From Vibrio hyugaensis (lineage in GTDB: Bacteria > Pseudomonadota > Gammaproteobacteria > Enterobacterales > Vibrionaceae): DNA of 64,000 nt. Below are positions 55,283 to 63,917 of the stretch, one piece after another. A program made the position numbers and the translations under genes. The DNA is taken from positions 1,922,001 to 1,986,000 of the forward strand of contig NZ_CP025795.1 in NCBI RefSeq assembly GCF_002906655.1, given 5' to 3'. Each line of letters opens with the position of its first letter. The stretch's first letter is position 1. The notes under the pieces are model-generated. The model did no database searches, was not told where the DNA came from, and saw only the letters and a program-made list of their open reading frames with translations.

Positions 55283-55834
55283 ATGCGTTATTCACTCGTG
55301 ACGGCTTTGGTGTTGTCGACTCTTTCATTATCAGCGCACGCAACAACCAATAAACACATTGTTGGTACAAATTTAGGATACGGCGTTGTCAATTACGATG
55401 CTCCAACAAGCGAAGAGTCCGGCGATATGTTCCTCGGTGAGGTTTACTACCGATACATGCTAACGCAAAACATTGGTATCGAAGCGGGCTTTAAAGGCGC
55501 CTTTGACGGTATCGGCTCGATACTTGTCAGCCCAATTTCTGAGGTCACGGATACCAGCTTTTCTGGGCCTAGGCTAAGTGGCTATGCGAGCTATCCACTT
55601 GGGGCAGGGTTTGAGTTGTACGGCAAAGCTGGCGTCACCGCCTACACACTGGAGTACACCTATAAAGTAAACGGGCAGAGTCGAAATATCGAGGAGTCGA
55701 GCATTGGCGGAGAAGCCGCGGCTGGTATTGGCTGGAGTTACAAACATCTTGGTTTAAATGCGGAATACGCGTATTCCAAAAACCGCGATTTTGATTCTGG
55801 CGGCGTGATGTTTGGCGCTCAAGTTCGCTTCTAA
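55283..55834 (+). CDS. outer-membrane beta-barrel protein (OmpX/Ail-like)
   Basis: A 183-residue protein, AAGGAGAA before the start, with a signal peptide (LVTALVLSTLSLSAHA) and eight likely beta strands ending in the terminal Phe (GAQVRF). It resembles small barrels of the OmpX/OMP_b-brl group. It follows the VirK-like gene and shares a bidirectional terminator with the DMT transporter. Confidence 0.82.
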   Translation: MRYSLVTALVLSTLSLSAHATTNKHIVGTNLGYGVVNYDAPTSEESGDMFLGEVYYRYMLTQNIGIEAGFKGAFDGIGSILVSPISEVTDTSFSGPRLSGYASYPLGAGFELYGKAGVTAYTLEYTYKVNGQSRNIEESSIGGEAAAGIGWSYKHLGLNAEYAYSKNRDFDSGGVMFGAQVRF

Positions 55835-55850
55835 CACCATCCAAATAAAC

Positions 55851-55885
55851 AAAAAGGCAGCGATGGCCTGAGTCGCTGCCTTTTT
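55851..55885. terminator. bidirectional terminator
   Basis: A 13-bp perfect stem (55851-55863 with 55873-55885) including A and T runs at both ends, between the convergent barrel and DMT genes. Confidence 0.92.
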
Positions 55886-55901
55886 CTTTCATCAATATGT
55901 G

Positions 55902-56807
55902 TCAGTTCGTCAGCGCAAGAATGATCCCCGCCACGATCGAAGTAACGCCAAGTCCTCGGGTGAGATACCATTTCTCAGACAGAAACCAAATCCCCATAAA
56001 CAATCCAAACACAATGCTGATTTGCCTTAGTGCTACGACCAAGCTAACGTTGTCTGTCATGGTCATCGCAAACAGCACCAAGCCGTAGGTGGATGCCATC
56101 ATTACCCCTGCCATGCTGGCGGTTTTGCGGATCTGCCACGCTGTCTTAATCTCATCTGGCTTGCCCGTAACTAAGCACCATACAAGGGCTGGAATACCAA
56201 TCGCCCAAAACTGCACGCCCAAGTAGAAGATTGCACTGTACTGATCATTCAAGATCTCTGATGCTTGTCCTGTGAGTAAACTCAGCGCTTCTTTATCGAC
56301 CACCGAGTAACCCGTTGTGCCTATTGCAGCAATCAATGCCCAGAACACACCGACATTCAAATAAGAGCCCAATGTCATTTGACGAAAATTCGTCAATGGC
56401 ACTAGCATACAACCAAGGGTAATCAGCAAAAATCCAAGCCACTGCTGACTAGATAATTCATGCCCCAATGCCACACTGATTGCGCCGACCATCATCACAG
56501 GCAGCGCTCGAGCAATGGGATAAACCACACCCACATCTGCGTGCTTATAAGCGACAATCAAACCGACCAGATAAACCATTTGTGAAATGCCGCTAATTAA
56601 CAGCAATCCCCAAAATTCACTCGGTAATGATGTCCAGCCAATGGTTGTCAAATACCAAATCAAATAAGGGGTAAGGATGAAACATGCAGAAAAGCTGGCC
56701 GCCATGGTAAACGCGAGCCCAGAGCCAGAGTTGCTTTTACCAAGGATATTCCAACCCGCATGGAGAACAGCAGAAAAAACGACGAGAACAATCGCCAACA
56801 AATCCAT
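55902..56807 (-). CDS. EamA/DMT-family transporter
   Basis: A 301-residue protein with ten membrane segments in two EamA repeats (LDLLAIVLVVFSAVLHAGWN at the start; the second repeat near residues 155-298). Drug/metabolite transporters often export or exchange small compounds. It is downstream of phnR on the same strand, but a terminator (56834-56854) lies between them, so membership of the AEP locus is only suggested. Confidence 0.85.
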   Translation of the reverse strand: MDLLAIVLVVFSAVLHAGWNILGKSNSGSGLAFTMAASFSACFILTPYLIWYLTTIGWTSLPSEFWGLLLISGISQMVYLVGLIVAYKHADVGVVYPIARALPVMMVGAISVALGHELSSQQWLGFLLITLGCMLVPLTNFRQMTLGSYLNVGVFWALIAAIGTTGYSVVDKEALSLLTGQASEILNDQYSAIFYLGVQFWAIGIPALVWCLVTGKPDEIKTAWQIRKTASMAGVMMASTYGLVLFAMTMTDNVSLVVALRQISIVFGLFMGIWFLSEKWYLTRGLGVTSIVAGIILALTN

Positions 56808-56833
56808 TTCAATGTTCCTGTCTGAATAAAATA

Positions 56834-56854
56834 AAGGCCCCGAGATGGAGCCTT
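56834..56854 (-). terminator. terminator of the phnT2-phnU2-phnR operon
   Basis: On the - strand, AAGGCTCC/GGGGCCTT (one G-U) with an ATCTC loop is followed by TATTTTATT. It lies just after the phnR stop. Confidence 0.65.
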
Positions 56855-56873
56855 AAATGATGAGAAAATCCAC

Positions 56874-57578
56874 TTAACGATTGAGTTCCGCCAGAGATTC
56901 AATGCTTATGGCATCGTGTCGCCAATACTCGATATCGCAATCAATCAACTCGCCGTGTTGGTTGTAGTTGATGCGCTCCACTACCATCGCTGGTGTGCCG
57001 GCTGTCGCGCGCAATGCCTGAGCCATTTCACCCAACAAAGTACTGGTTGAAATGCGGTAGCGAATCTTTTGATACGTCACGCCATAATGATCGCGGTAAA
57101 TGTCCGTCAATGAATTTGATAAATCGTAATCCAGCAGGTTCGGAAACAGCTCTGGGCGAATGTAGTTTGTTACGAAGACCACAGGTCTATCTTCGAGGTA
57201 TCGCACACGGTCGACTCGGTACACGTCCGAGAAAGGCTGTAAGTCCAGCAAGCGCGCGGCTTGTTTGTTTGCCAGCGTCCCTTTTGCTGCAACCAACTCC
57301 GTTTTTGGCACACGATTTTGCGCTTTCGCCATGTTCGGGAAGTTCAGCGTTTGGGTTGGGTCATAACGCAATGGCTCAGGTGAGATAAACCAACCTCGGC
57401 GATCTTCGCGATAGATTCGACCTTCCGCTTCTAGCAGTGATAAAGCTTCACGCAGAGTGACGCGTGTAGTATCGAACGACTCCGCCAACTTACGCTCTGC
57501 TGGCAGTTTTTGACGCGGCGATAGCATGCCCGCTTCAATCTGTTCAACAATCGAATCTTTAATTTTTACGTATTGCAC
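56874..57578 (-). CDS. phnR: GntR-family regulator PhnR
   Basis: A 234-residue protein with a GntR winged helix (KLPAERKLAESFDTTRVTLR near 24-43, then REALSLLEAEGRIYREDRRG) and a UTRA effector domain (residues about 90-230) of the HutC type. It probably senses AEP or a related phosphonate. It follows phnU2 by 9 nt. Three TGGT-N4-ACCA dyads upstream of phnT2, phnS2 and phnW fit the HutC-type operator (TGGTNTANACCA) and are its likely sites, so it should also control its own operon. Confidence 0.88.
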   Translation of the reverse strand: MQYVKIKDSIVEQIEAGMLSPRQKLPAERKLAESFDTTRVTLREALSLLEAEGRIYREDRRGWFISPEPLRYDPTQTLNFPNMAKAQNRVPKTELVAAKGTLANKQAARLLDLQPFSDVYRVDRVRYLEDRPVVFVTNYIRPELFPNLLDYDLSNSLTDIYRDHYGVTYQKIRYRISTSTLLGEMAQALRATAGTPAMVVERINYNQHGELIDCDIEYWRHDAISIESLAELNR

Positions 57579-57587
57579 GAAGTGTCC

Positions 57588-59312
57588 TTATCTTTTGCGC
57601 CAAGCTTGTGTGCGATTCTCTAACAATTTACCCAAAGTCATCTGAACAATCTTCGCAATTGCGGCAGCAATCATGATCATCACAGCCATTGCCGCTGCAG
57701 CGCCAGTTTGACCTGCATCGTCCATATTCAGAATCGAGACCGAAGCCGGAATCGTATCGGTTGAGTAAAGGAATACTACCGCAGAAGTGGTGGTCAATGC
57801 ATTAACAAACAAGTAAGTCGCAATGTCCAAAATCGCAGGTAAACACACAGGTAATGTCACTTTAAAGAACAACTTGTATTGAGGAAGCTTCACCGATGCT
57901 GCTGTGGCTTCAATCTCCGATGGCAACTGTTTTAGCGCTGTCAGGGCTGTCATGTGACCCACTGTGTAGTAATGCACTACCGTGTTAATCACCAAGAATG
58001 CCATGGTGCCATAAAGCACGTTCAGAGGATTGTTCGCATCATTGAAGTAAAAGATGTAACCCAAGCCAAGCACCATACCAGGGACCGCCATTGGCACCAC
58101 GCTGAGCATTTGCATCACCTGACGAATTGGACCAAATGCACGCCCTTTCTCAATGCAATACGCACCGACGAAGATGATGGCTGTACCAATAACTGCCGTC
58201 CAACCTGCAAGAGTTAGTGAGTTGAAGAATGGACTCCAACCGTAAGTGCTCATTTCAGCAAAGTTGTAATTGTTTAACGTTAGAGCTTTGTTCCAAGGCC
58301 AGAACGTAACTAACGAGCCATACACCGCCATGCCAAGCACCGCCAGCACTGCGATAGAAATGATGCTGCAGTAAACCAAACAAATGCTGTCGCGCGCTTT
58401 GTTAGGTTCGGGCTGATAAGGCACTGAACGTGTGTCGAATAAGCTCTTTTGCTTTTTCTGAACCCAACGGTCTGCGCCGAACGCCATTATCGCAGGAAAT
58501 AGAAGCATAATGCTGGTCACTGCACCCATAGCAAAGTTTTGCTGCCCCACAACTTGCTTGAAGATGTCAGTCGCCAGAACGTTGTAGCTGCCCCCAATCA
58601 CTTTCGGTACACCAAAGTCCGTAATAACCAGCGTAAAGACGACGATAAGCGTACTGATCAAACCGTATTTCGCCGCAGGTAACGTCACCATAAAGAAGGT
58701 TTTGATGGGTGATGTTTTAAGTGCGCGGGCTGCTTCATACAAACGGGCATCTGAAGTGCGCAGCGAAGTGGTCAAGATCATCAATGCATGAGGGAAGGTC
58801 CAGAAAATCAAACCCATCGAGATACCGATCACACCGTAAACCGAGCTTCCTAACAGCATCTCTTTGGCAATGCCTTGATTACCAAAAAGGAAGATCAAAC
58901 TGATCGCTGGTAACAACGAAGGCGCAAGAATCGGCGCAGTACCTAGAATTTGGAACAAACCTTTAAACCGCATGCATGAACGAGTCAGCGCGTAGGCATA
59001 GCCAAATGCAAGCACACCGACTACCGCGGTCACTATCACGCCCAAAGTGAAGGTGTTGCCCACCGACACCCACAAGCTTGAAGAAGAAAAGTACGTCGCA
59101 AAGTTTGCCAGACCGACAAATTCGCCATTGGCATTTTGCACACTCTTGGTCAACATTGCCCAAAGCGGCATTAAGATGAACAGCACCATCATGGTCGACA
59201 AGCCAGCGAGCAAACCAAACAACACAAGGTTGTCGCGGCTGACACGTCCGAGTAGGGATTTTGCTTTGTCTTGTGTGGTCAGGCTATTCATCGTCATTGT
59301 CTTCGCATCCAT
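57588..59312 (-). CDS. phnU2: AEP ABC transporter, fused permease PhnU2
   Basis: A 574-residue protein with two repeated BPD_transp_1 permease domains (residues about 70-290 and 350-570), each with the EAA loop (LYEAARALKTSPIKTFF near 190; EATAASVKLPQYKLFF near 485). This is the ThiP/FbpB-like fused form found with PhnS2 and PhnT2, forming the inner-membrane channel for 2-aminoethylphosphonate. It follows phnT2 by 8 nt. Confidence 0.88.
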   Translation of the reverse strand: MDAKTMTMNSLTTQDKAKSLLGRVSRDNLVLFGLLAGLSTMMVLFILMPLWAMLTKSVQNANGEFVGLANFATYFSSSSLWVSVGNTFTLGVIVTAVVGVLAFGYAYALTRSCMRFKGLFQILGTAPILAPSLLPAISLIFLFGNQGIAKEMLLGSSVYGVIGISMGLIFWTFPHALMILTTSLRTSDARLYEAARALKTSPIKTFFMVTLPAAKYGLISTLIVVFTLVITDFGVPKVIGGSYNVLATDIFKQVVGQQNFAMGAVTSIMLLFPAIMAFGADRWVQKKQKSLFDTRSVPYQPEPNKARDSICLVYCSIISIAVLAVLGMAVYGSLVTFWPWNKALTLNNYNFAEMSTYGWSPFFNSLTLAGWTAVIGTAIIFVGAYCIEKGRAFGPIRQVMQMLSVVPMAVPGMVLGLGYIFYFNDANNPLNVLYGTMAFLVINTVVHYYTVGHMTALTALKQLPSEIEATAASVKLPQYKLFFKVTLPVCLPAILDIATYLFVNALTTTSAVVFLYSTDTIPASVSILNMDDAGQTGAAAAMAVMIMIAAAIAKIVQMTLGKLLENRTQAWRKR

Positions 59313-59320
59313 GTTTACAC

Positions 59321-60427
59321 CTACGCTGCTAGCGCTTTATCAACCGAGGGCACGGCGTAACCATGCAACCCTTCTTCAGCAAACTGGATGTAACGTACAT
59401 CGCCCGCTTTGATATTGAGTTTTTGAACCGTTTCCACAGGCACATCCACGACGATGGTTTTCGTTGAGCTGTCGTTTTGCAATACGCAATCAATGCGGAA
59501 AAACGCCCCCAGAAACTCGGTTGCCGTAACTCGCACAGGTAAAGAGTTGGTGTAGTTTTCAACGAACTTGATGCTTTCAGGACGCACCGCAAGGTCGAAG
59601 CGATCACCACGCTGAATCTTACGATTGGTCAGGCTTGGCGCTGGCATCAGGGTTTCAGCAATGCGTACTTGGGAGTCGGTTGCGACGGAGGTTTCAATAA
59701 AGTTCATGCTGCCGACGAACTCAGCGACAAAGCGAGTAGCTGGTTGTTGGTAGATCTCTTGAGGTGTGCCAACTTGCTCAATCACGCCATGATTCATTAC
59801 CACGATACGATCCGCCATCGACAACGCTTCGTCCTGATCGTGCGTAACCATGATGGTCGTGATGCCGAGTTTACGTTGCAGCTTACAAATCTCGTCACGT
59901 AAGTGAACACGTACTTTTGCATCCAGCGCTGACAGCGGCTCATCCAATAACAGTAGACCCGGTGACAACGCCAATGCACGAGCCAAAGCGACACGCTGTT
60001 GTTGACCACCAGAAAGTTGGTTGGGGAATTTCTCGCCAGAGGTTGGAAGCCCAATGGTTTCTAACCAGTAATCCACCTTCTCTAGCGCTTCTTTGGTCGA
60101 CATACCTTGGTTCTTCAAACCCATCGCAATATTCTCTTGCACAGTTAGGTTCGGAAACAAAGCATAAGATTGGAATACGATGCCGAAATCGCGCTTCTCT
60201 GGTGGTAGGAATGTGGTCTCTTGACCGTTTTGAAAAATCGCACCAGACGTTGGCAAGTCTAAACCTGCAATGGCACGTAGCAGAGTGGTTTTACCGCAGC
60301 CAGAAGGACCAAGAAAACAAACGAACTCGCCCTTTTCAATCGCTAGCGAGATTTTCTTTAATGCAGTGAACTGTCCGAATTGCTTCACTACATTTTCGAT
60401 ATTTAGGTAATGTTGGTTAGTTGACAT
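59321..60427 (-). CDS. phnT2: AEP ABC transporter, ATP-binding protein PhnT2
   Basis: A 368-residue ABC ATPase: Walker A GPSGCGKTTLL near 40-50, signature LSGGQQQRVALARAL near 141-155, Walker B LLLLDEPLSALD, switch His in TIMVTHDQDEA, and a C-terminal TOBE-type domain from about 240. It powers AEP import together with PhnU2 and PhnS2. The first gene of its operon, with a PhnR-type dyad 16 nt before the start. Confidence 0.9.
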   Translation of the reverse strand: MSTNQHYLNIENVVKQFGQFTALKKISLAIEKGEFVCFLGPSGCGKTTLLRAIAGLDLPTSGAIFQNGQETTFLPPEKRDFGIVFQSYALFPNLTVQENIAMGLKNQGMSTKEALEKVDYWLETIGLPTSGEKFPNQLSGGQQQRVALARALALSPGLLLLDEPLSALDAKVRVHLRDEICKLQRKLGITTIMVTHDQDEALSMADRIVVMNHGVIEQVGTPQEIYQQPATRFVAEFVGSMNFIETSVATDSQVRIAETLMPAPSLTNRKIQRGDRFDLAVRPESIKFVENYTNSLPVRVTATEFLGAFFRIDCVLQNDSSTKTIVVDVPVETVQKLNIKAGDVRYIQFAEEGLHGYAVPSVDKALAA

Positions 60428-60442
60428 AACACACGCTCCAAA

Positions 60443-60454
60443 TGGTATATACCA
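60443..60454. promoter_or_regulatory. putative PhnR operator upstream of phnT2
   Basis: TGGTATATACCA is a perfect 12-bp palindrome and matches the HutC-type operator TGGTNTANACCA exactly. It lies 16 nt upstream of the phnT2 ATG. Confidence 0.75.
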
Positions 60455-60547
60455 ACTTTAGTTTTGGAGTGTTACGTTCCAATGACAAATTTATAGCCAG
60501 AAGATGACAAATAGATGAAGGGAGATGAGGTTTGTTTCTACGCTTGC

Positions 60548-60814
60548 AACCCCCTCCAACTCCCCCTTTTCTTGGCATGGTTTGCCAGGCATTTAAACGT
60601 CGTTATCAAGGGGGAGAGCTTTCTTTGTTGCGGTAAGCTCTGTGCTTTCCCGACGTCATTCTGAAGGAGCCTAGGCGAGTATTCAGAATCTACTTGAAGC
60701 GCGTTGGTTACATTGTGAATTGAATTATCTGCGAATGCAGACCCAATCCCTCCCCTTTGAGCTCGATGTATTGAGATCTTCAGAGTTTGATACAAGGGGA
60801 GGTTAGGTGGGGTT
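60548..60814. repeat. tandem ~300 bp repeat, unit A
   Basis: Begins AACCCCCTCCAACTCCCCCT and ends with the imperfect inverse (AAGGGGAGGTTAGGTGGGGT). Units B and C follow with periods of 298 and 300 bp, including a shared spacer. Unit A differs from B and C at several positions, so it is the older or more diverged copy. No ORF. Confidence 0.92.
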
Positions 60815-60845
60815 GATGGTTTAACGTTGGGTTAGGTGTGCTTAC

Positions 60846-61116
60846 ACCCCCCTCCAACTCCCCCTTTTCTTGGCATGGTTTGCCAAGCATTTGAATGTCG
60901 TTATCAAGGGGGAGAGCTTTCTTTACTTCGGTGAGCTCAGCGCTTTCCCGACCTCATTCTGAAGGAGCCTAGGCGAGTATTCGGAATCTACTTGAAGCGC
61001 ACAGTGATATTGCATTGTGAATTTAATTATCTGCGAATGTAGAACCAGTACCTCCCCTTTGAGCTCGATGTATTGAGATCTTCAGAGTTTGATACAAGGG
61101 GAGGTTAGGTGGGGTT
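60846..61116. repeat. tandem ~300 bp repeat, unit B
   Basis: Nearly identical to unit C, with the same terminal inverted repeats. The 29-nt spacer after it (GATGGTTTAACGTT...) is also repeated after unit A. Confidence 0.92.
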
Positions 61117-61145
61117 GATGGTTTAACGTTGAGTTAGATGCTTCC

Positions 61146-61416
61146 AACCCCCTCCAACTCCCCCTTTTCTTGGCATGGTTTGCCAAGCATTTGAATTTGG
61201 TTATCAAGGGGGAGAGCTTTCTTTACTTCGGTGAGCTCAGCGCTTTCCCGACCTCATTCTGAAGGAGCCTAGGCGAGTATTCGGAATCTACTTGAAGCGC
61301 ACAGTGATGTTGCATTGTGAATTAAATTATCTGCGAATGCAGTACCAGTCCCTCCCCTTTGAGCTGGATGTATTGAGATCTTCAGAGTTTGATACAAGGG
61401 GAGGTTAGGTGGGGTT
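61146..61416. repeat. tandem ~300 bp repeat, unit C
   Basis: The last of three tandem copies. The conserved interior includes GAAGGAGCCTAGGCGAGTAT, and the right end is AAGGGGAGGTTAGGTGGGGT. The phnS2 terminator begins 42 nt further on. Confidence 0.92.
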
Positions 61417-61458
61417 GCTGCTTTTAGGCTTTTGACTTTCGCCTCTTACAAAGACAAA

Positions 61459-61484
61459 AAATCCACCTCAATCGATGTGGATTT
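61459..61484 (-). terminator. terminator of phnS2
   Basis: An AAATCCAC/GTGGATTT stem with a 10-nt loop is followed by TTTTTG on the - strand, just beyond the phnS2 stop. Confidence 0.75.
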
Positions 61485-61510
61485 CAGTATTCAACTCAAA
61501 GCAAATTCAA

Positions 61511-62521
61511 TTAAGACTTTGGCTCAGATTTCGCATCAAACTTCTCAGACCATGCCGCTAGAATTTCTGCACGCTTGCTACCCATTTGCGCGAAGTCCAT
61601 CTTCGCCATGTTCTCTTGAACGTTAGGGAAGTTAGATACGGTCGCTTTCACTTCTTTATGTGCAACCACTGGGTACATTTCCACGTAAAGCTCGTTTGCC
61701 GCTTTAGAGATTGACCAGTCGACAACGCGCTTCGCTGCATCAGACTCTTTTACTAGACCAACGGCTTCTGATTCCCAGCCGATGCCTTTTGGTGTGATAA
61801 CCGCTAGTGGTGCACCCTGTGTTTTCAACTTCGCGCCACGGCTCGCCATCGAAATACCGATAGCCACTTCACCCATGCCCGCTTGAACACATGGCTTAGA
61901 GCCCGAGTGCGTGTAGTGTGCAATGTTCTTGTCTAGGTCACGCATGTAGTTCCATGCCTGATCTTCACCCATGTTTTGTAGCCAAGCAGAAACCTGCATG
62001 TAGCCAGTGCCTGAAGACGCTGGGTTCGGCATTGCAATGTGACCTTTGTAAACCGGCTTTGTTAGGTCTTCCCAAGACGTTGGTTTCGGTAGGTTAAGTT
62101 GTTTCGCTACCGCTTCGTTGAAACAAACTGCGTTAAAGAACGCATCGTTACCAAACCAAGCTTGGTTTGATTGAGGGTCGTTTAGGTTCGCGTGCAGCTC
62201 TTCCAAACCTTTTGGTGTGTAAGGCTTAAGAAGACCTTCATCTTTAAGCAGTGCCATTGACGAGCCAGCCAGACCCCAAACCACTTCCGCTTGAGGGTTG
62301 TTCTTTTCTGCCAGCAATTTCGCCGTCATGATACCGGTGGAATCGCGAACCCACTTAATCTTGATATCTGGGTTATCTTTCTCAAACGCAGACTTGTATT
62401 TAGCAAGAATGTCAGTTTCGAAAGCGGTGTAAACCGTGACTTCCTGTGCTGCCATTGCATTCGTAGCTAGCAGAGAGACAAGTGCAGCCAGCGATCCTTT
62501 CATCAAACGGTTTTTCATCAT
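61511..62521 (-). CDS. phnS2: AEP ABC transporter, substrate-binding protein PhnS2
   Basis: A 336-residue protein with a signal peptide (LMKGSLAALVSLLATNAMAA). It has the Fe3+/thiamine/AEP-binding SBP_bac fold (VTVYTAFETDILAKYKSAFE at the start of the mature protein, then NPASSGTGYMQVSAWLQNMG). It captures 2-aminoethylphosphonate in the periplasm. Two ATGs (62521 and 62518) follow a GGAG; the second has the better spacing. It is separated from phnT2 by the tandem repeats. Confidence 0.88.
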   Translation of the reverse strand: MMKNRLMKGSLAALVSLLATNAMAAQEVTVYTAFETDILAKYKSAFEKDNPDIKIKWVRDSTGIMTAKLLAEKNNPQAEVVWGLAGSSMALLKDEGLLKPYTPKGLEELHANLNDPQSNQAWFGNDAFFNAVCFNEAVAKQLNLPKPTSWEDLTKPVYKGHIAMPNPASSGTGYMQVSAWLQNMGEDQAWNYMRDLDKNIAHYTHSGSKPCVQAGMGEVAIGISMASRGAKLKTQGAPLAVITPKGIGWESEAVGLVKESDAAKRVVDWSISKAANELYVEMYPVVAHKEVKATVSNFPNVQENMAKMDFAQMGSKRAEILAAWSEKFDAKSEPKS

Positions 62522-62552
62522 TTTCTCCAGTTAATTTGGCTAAGTTTTCATT

Positions 62553-62564
62553 TGGTCTGTACCA
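62553..62564. promoter_or_regulatory. putative PhnR operator upstream of phnS2
   Basis: TGGTCTGTACCA, one mismatch in the core from TGGTNTANACCA (TG for TA). It lies 32 nt upstream of the phnS2 start. Confidence 0.6.
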
Positions 62565-62749
62565 GTTGACGATAACCACCCTACTGAGCCTTTGTGACGA
62601 AATCATGACCATTAAATGGCAGTTTTACGAAAATTTGCGCTGAATAATTGTTCAACTGATCCGCTATTTTCTGGATATTAAAGTTTTATGAAATTGGAGA
62701 TTCGCCTATTTACTGCCCTTTTCTTCCTCGCTAGAGTGAACTCGAAATT

Positions 62750-62761
62750 TGGTGTAGACCA
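62750..62761. promoter_or_regulatory. putative PhnR operator upstream of phnW
   Basis: TGGTGTAGACCA matches TGGTNTANACCA exactly and lies 27 nt upstream of the phnW start. Confidence 0.75.
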
Positions 62762-62787
62762 ATTAGCTTATTCTGATGGAAATCGAG

Positions 62788-63891
62788 ATGAAAAACGAAT
62801 ACCTACTACTGACTCCAGGTCCTCTATCTACTTCTGAAACAGTACGTGAAGCCATGCTAAAAGACTGGTGTACTTGGGATGATGAATACAACAAAGACAT
62901 TGTAGAAGTGATCCGCACTAAGCTTGTAAAACTGGCGACTCAACAAGACGGCTACACCAGCGTACTAATGCAAGGTAGCGGCACCGCATCAGTGGAAGCG
63001 ACAATTGGTAGCGCCATTGGCAAAGATGGAAAATTGTTGGTTGTCGACAACGGTGCTTACGGTGCGCGTATCGCTCAGATCGCTGAATACCTAAATATTC
63101 CATGCCATGTAGTTTCCCCAGGCGAAACATCACAGCCACACTTGAACGAGGTGGAAACTGCATTGGCATCGGATCCTGCGATCACACACGTGGCGATTGT
63201 TCACTGTGAGACAACCACTGGCATGCTTAACCCAATTGAGGCATTTGCTTCTGCGGCAAAAGCACACGGTAAAGTCGTGATTCTCGATGCCATGTCGAGC
63301 TTTGGTGGCATTCCTATCGATATCGCAGAGCTAGGCATCGATTTTATGATCAGCTCTGCAAACAAATGTATTCAAGGCGTACCGGGCTTTGGCTTTGTGA
63401 TTGCGAAACAAACTGAGCTAGAAAAGTGCCAAGGTCAGGCACGTTCTTTGAGCCTTGATCTTTACGACCAGTGGCAATGCATGGAAGTGAACCACGGCAA
63501 ATGGCGTTTCACGTCTCCAACGCACACGGTTCGCGCTTTCTACCAAGCATTGTTAGAGCTGGAAAAAGAAGGCGGCATTGAGGCTCGTCATAACCGTTAC
63601 CAAACTAACCAGAAAACACTGGTTGCAGGTATGCGTTCTCTGGGTTTCGAACCGCTACTGAGTGATGATCTGCACTCGCCAATCATCACTTCTTTCTACT
63701 CTCCGACGCACAGTGATTACCAATTCAAAGCGTTCTACACGCGTTTGAAAGAGCAAGGTTTTGTGATTTATCCGGGTAAAGTATCGAACGCAGATTGCTT
63801 CCGTATCGGCAACATTGGCGAAGTTTACCCAGCAGATATCGAGCGCTTAATCGGTGCAATTGAAAAAGCAATGTACTGGCAAGTTGCGTAA
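62788..63891 (+). CDS. phnW: 2-aminoethylphosphonate:pyruvate transaminase PhnW
   Basis: A 367-residue protein from ATG 62788 ([20 protein letters not shown]); an in-frame ATG at 62776 would add four residues. It has the class V aminotransferase pattern: [17 protein letters not shown] with the cofactor Asp, and the PLP lysine in [16 protein letters not shown] near 195. It converts AEP and pyruvate to phosphonoacetaldehyde and alanine in the cytosol. The length equals that of enteric PhnW, which supports the start. Confidence 0.95.
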   Translation: MKNEYLLLTPGPLSTSETVREAMLKDWCTWDDEYNKDIVEVIRTKLVKLATQQDGYTSVLMQGSGTASVEATIGSAIGKDGKLLVVDNGAYGARIAQIAEYLNIPCHVVSPGETSQPHLNEVETALASDPAITHVAIVHCETTTGMLNPIEAFASAAKAHGKVVILDAMSSFGGIPIDIAELGIDFMISSANKCIQGVPGFGFVIAKQTELEKCQGQARSLSLDLYDQWQCMEVNHGKWRFTSPTHTVRAFYQALLELEKEGGIEARHNRYQTNQKTLVAGMRSLGFEPLLSDDLHSPIITSFYSPTHSDYQFKAFYTRLKEQGFVIYPGKVSNADCFRIGNIGEVYPADIERLIGAIEKAMYWQVA

Positions 63892-63917
63892 AGCAACCTT
63901 CTGATTGAGAGAGCGTT

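Noticed and set aside
60548..61416. Tandem repeats as a CRISPR array
   Set aside because: Units of about 300 bp with no short direct repeats or unique spacers; no cas genes nearby.
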